The notes below the pieces were generated by a model, which saw only the letters and a program-made list of their open reading frames with translations, did no database searches and was not told the origin of the DNA. From Liolophura sinensis (Eukaryota > Mollusca > Polyplacophora > Chitonida > Chitonidae), in the NCBI RefSeq assembly GCF_032854445.1, contig NC_088300.1, forward strand, positions 3,350,001 through 3,414,000: 64,000 bases of DNA. The letters run 5' to 3'. The position numbers and the translations under genes are program-made. Shown here in pieces: positions 62,840 to 64,000 of this stretch; position 1 is the stretch's first letter; each line of letters opens with the position of its first letter.

Positions 62840-62931
62840 GTGGTGCTTTCTCTGCAGGTATCACTCTCTTCTGCCAATGGCCAAGATTTGCTGCATGGAG
62901 TATTACTGAACATGCGCAGAAAGGACTGTGA
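62840..62931 (+). CDS. Possible exon of the plus-strand gene, low support
   Basis: After an acceptor (TTTTTGTATTTTAG) the segment is open for about 30 codons to TGA. It would be in phase with the phase-1 donor at 61105, giving a 42-residue product containing FSAGITLFCQWPRFAAWSIT. A shorter version ends at CTGCAG with donor GTATCA (62858). Neither gives a recognised protein. Confidence 0.18.
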
Positions 62932-63487
62932 AGTATGAGAATGTCAGTTAGACAGTGGTTGCAAGGCTGAGAAATTGGCCTTAGGTGTCTGTTGTACGAC
63001 AGCTTGTGTGACAGGTGATGATTTGAAAAGGACATTAAAATGTATTTTAGGGATACATTACGCATGCTTGAGGATGAGCAAATTTCTTAGGGTTAATACA
63101 GTAGGTCGTAGTTCTTGCTGACATAAGTGAGGTACACAGGGGCATATGCCTTCTGTGATTTCAGCATGTGCGCATCGCTCAATTGATCATTGATTGGTCT
63201 GTAAAAGGAAATTCTCCAGACACATATTCAACAGGGAACCACAAAAACTTGTCCAAAAGCGGTAGCAGGCACATTTCAAGAATCACTACCCGCCACCAAA
63301 GGGCTATGCTCTAACTCTAGTTCCTCTGCTGAGTACAGCTTGAAACAGCAGCCATCTCTTTTTGTAAAACTTAACTCTCAAATTATAACCATTTCTACAT
63401 AAACATGCACATGTATGTATTGCATTTACATGCAGCTTTCAATTTTCTGTAGATATTAATTTGCACCATTTCCTTTGTGACTTGTAG

Positions 63488-63578
63488 GTTAACTTGAATG
63501 GCTTCAGGAATGGAGAAGACGAAAGACAAGAAGAAAATGAATGCAAATTGGTGTTCAAAACATTTCCTATCAAAAGAG
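63488..63578 (+). CDS. Candidate exon on plus strand, two open frames
   Basis: An acceptor (TTTCCTTTGTGACTTGTAG) and a donor (AAAGAG then GTGAGA) bound 91 bases. Frame 0 is fully open (VNLNGFRNGEDERQEENECK then LVFKTFPIKR). The other open frame starts at an ATG at 63498, preceded directly by an in-frame TGA, and reads MASGMEKTKDKKKMNANWCS then KHFLSKE. The first would be an internal exon with phase 0 entry and phase 1 exit. The second would be a first coding exon after an untranslated one. Splice signals are fair, and neither peptide is recognised. Confidence 0.35.
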
Positions 63579-63667
63579 GTGAGATAAAACTGCTATTGAT
63601 ATATCACTGCAAACTTTTAACATGTTTATTGAGCTGATGTCATAACAAACACATTTAATGTGAAACT

Positions 63668-64000
63668 TAACCCTGACAAGTCACTCAACCTGACAAGTCA
63701 TTTATCCTGAAAAGGCACTCATCCTGACAAGGCACTCCTCCTGACAAGTCACTTAACCTGACAAGTCACTCCTCCTGACAAGTCGTTTAACCTGACAAGT
63801 CACTCCCCTGCCAAGTCACTCCTCCTGCCAAGTCACTCAACCTGACAAGTCACTCCTCCTGACAAGTCACTCCTCCTAACAAGTCACTCAACCTGACAAG
63901 TCACTCATCCTGACAAGTCACACAACCTGACAAGTCACTTAACCTGACAAGTCATTCAACATGACAAGTCACTCCTCCTGCCAAGTCACTCAAGCTGACA
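63668..64000 (+). repeat. 17-bp minisatellite running off the window, about 19 copies seen
   Basis: Units are TCACTCCTCCTGACAAG or TCACTCAACCTGACAAG, with the CTCCT and TTAAC/TCAAC variants interleaved. The array continues past the right edge. Confidence 0.95.

Overview
The window is eukaryotic nuclear DNA from a marine invertebrate, most likely a mollusc or another lophotrochozoan. The evidence is A+T-rich sequence with split exons and canonical splice sites, many ACATGTAC palindromes, tRNA-derived SINE copies with tails of the kind common in molluscan genomes, and one exon that encodes the N-terminus of a SNAP-25 protein ending MKANETTDE, in the style of lophotrochozoan SNAP-25. There are no bacterial operons, no intact tRNA or rRNA genes and no CRISPR array. 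Almost every long reading frame comes from a tandem repeat and is not a gene.

Gene content is sparse. The firm call is the first coding exon of SNAP25 on the minus strand (47748-47870), with a strong acceptor, a short 5' leader, ATG, 24 codons and a GTAAGT donor. About 13 kb upstream, near 60.6-60.7 kb, lies a promoter-like segment (CACGTG overlapping TGACGTCA, plus a YY1-like site) followed by a minus-strand splice donor. This is a good candidate for the SNAP25 promoter and noncoding first exon. Facing the other way, 61068-61104 looks like the first coding exon of a plus-strand gene, with its own TGACGTCA at 60994. The two would form a head-to-head pair. More plus-strand exon candidates lie at 62840 and 63488. 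No later SNAP25 exon was found between 1 and 47747, so SNAP25 intron 1 may be longer than 47 kb. That interval holds a few short minus-strand exon-like segments (36335, 30464, 22105, 17475) that I could not assign to any protein.

About a quarter of the window is tandem repeat. The largest block is a 65-bp satellite of about 118 copies (8166-15835). Other arrays have periods of 14, 17, 21, 27, 30, 32, 38-41, 39, 41, 42, 46, 54, 60 (two unrelated arrays) and 69-71 bp. Several show higher-order structure, for example 1105 bp in the 65-bp array, 216 bp in the 54-bp array and 364 bp in the 38-41 bp array. Nearly every 65-bp unit carries TCAAGGTCA, the extended half-site for ERR and NR5A/FTZ-F1 nuclear receptors. 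This is the most striking unexplained feature here.

Dispersed repeats include two tRNA-derived SINE families, each with several copies. One copy (52099-52350) is full length and flanked by a perfect 11-bp target-site duplication. There is also a third dispersed family with two copies, a decayed non-LTR reverse-transcriptase fragment at the left edge, and a LINE-like 3' end near 49.9 kb. The rest is A+T-rich intronic or intergenic DNA in which I could support no gene.
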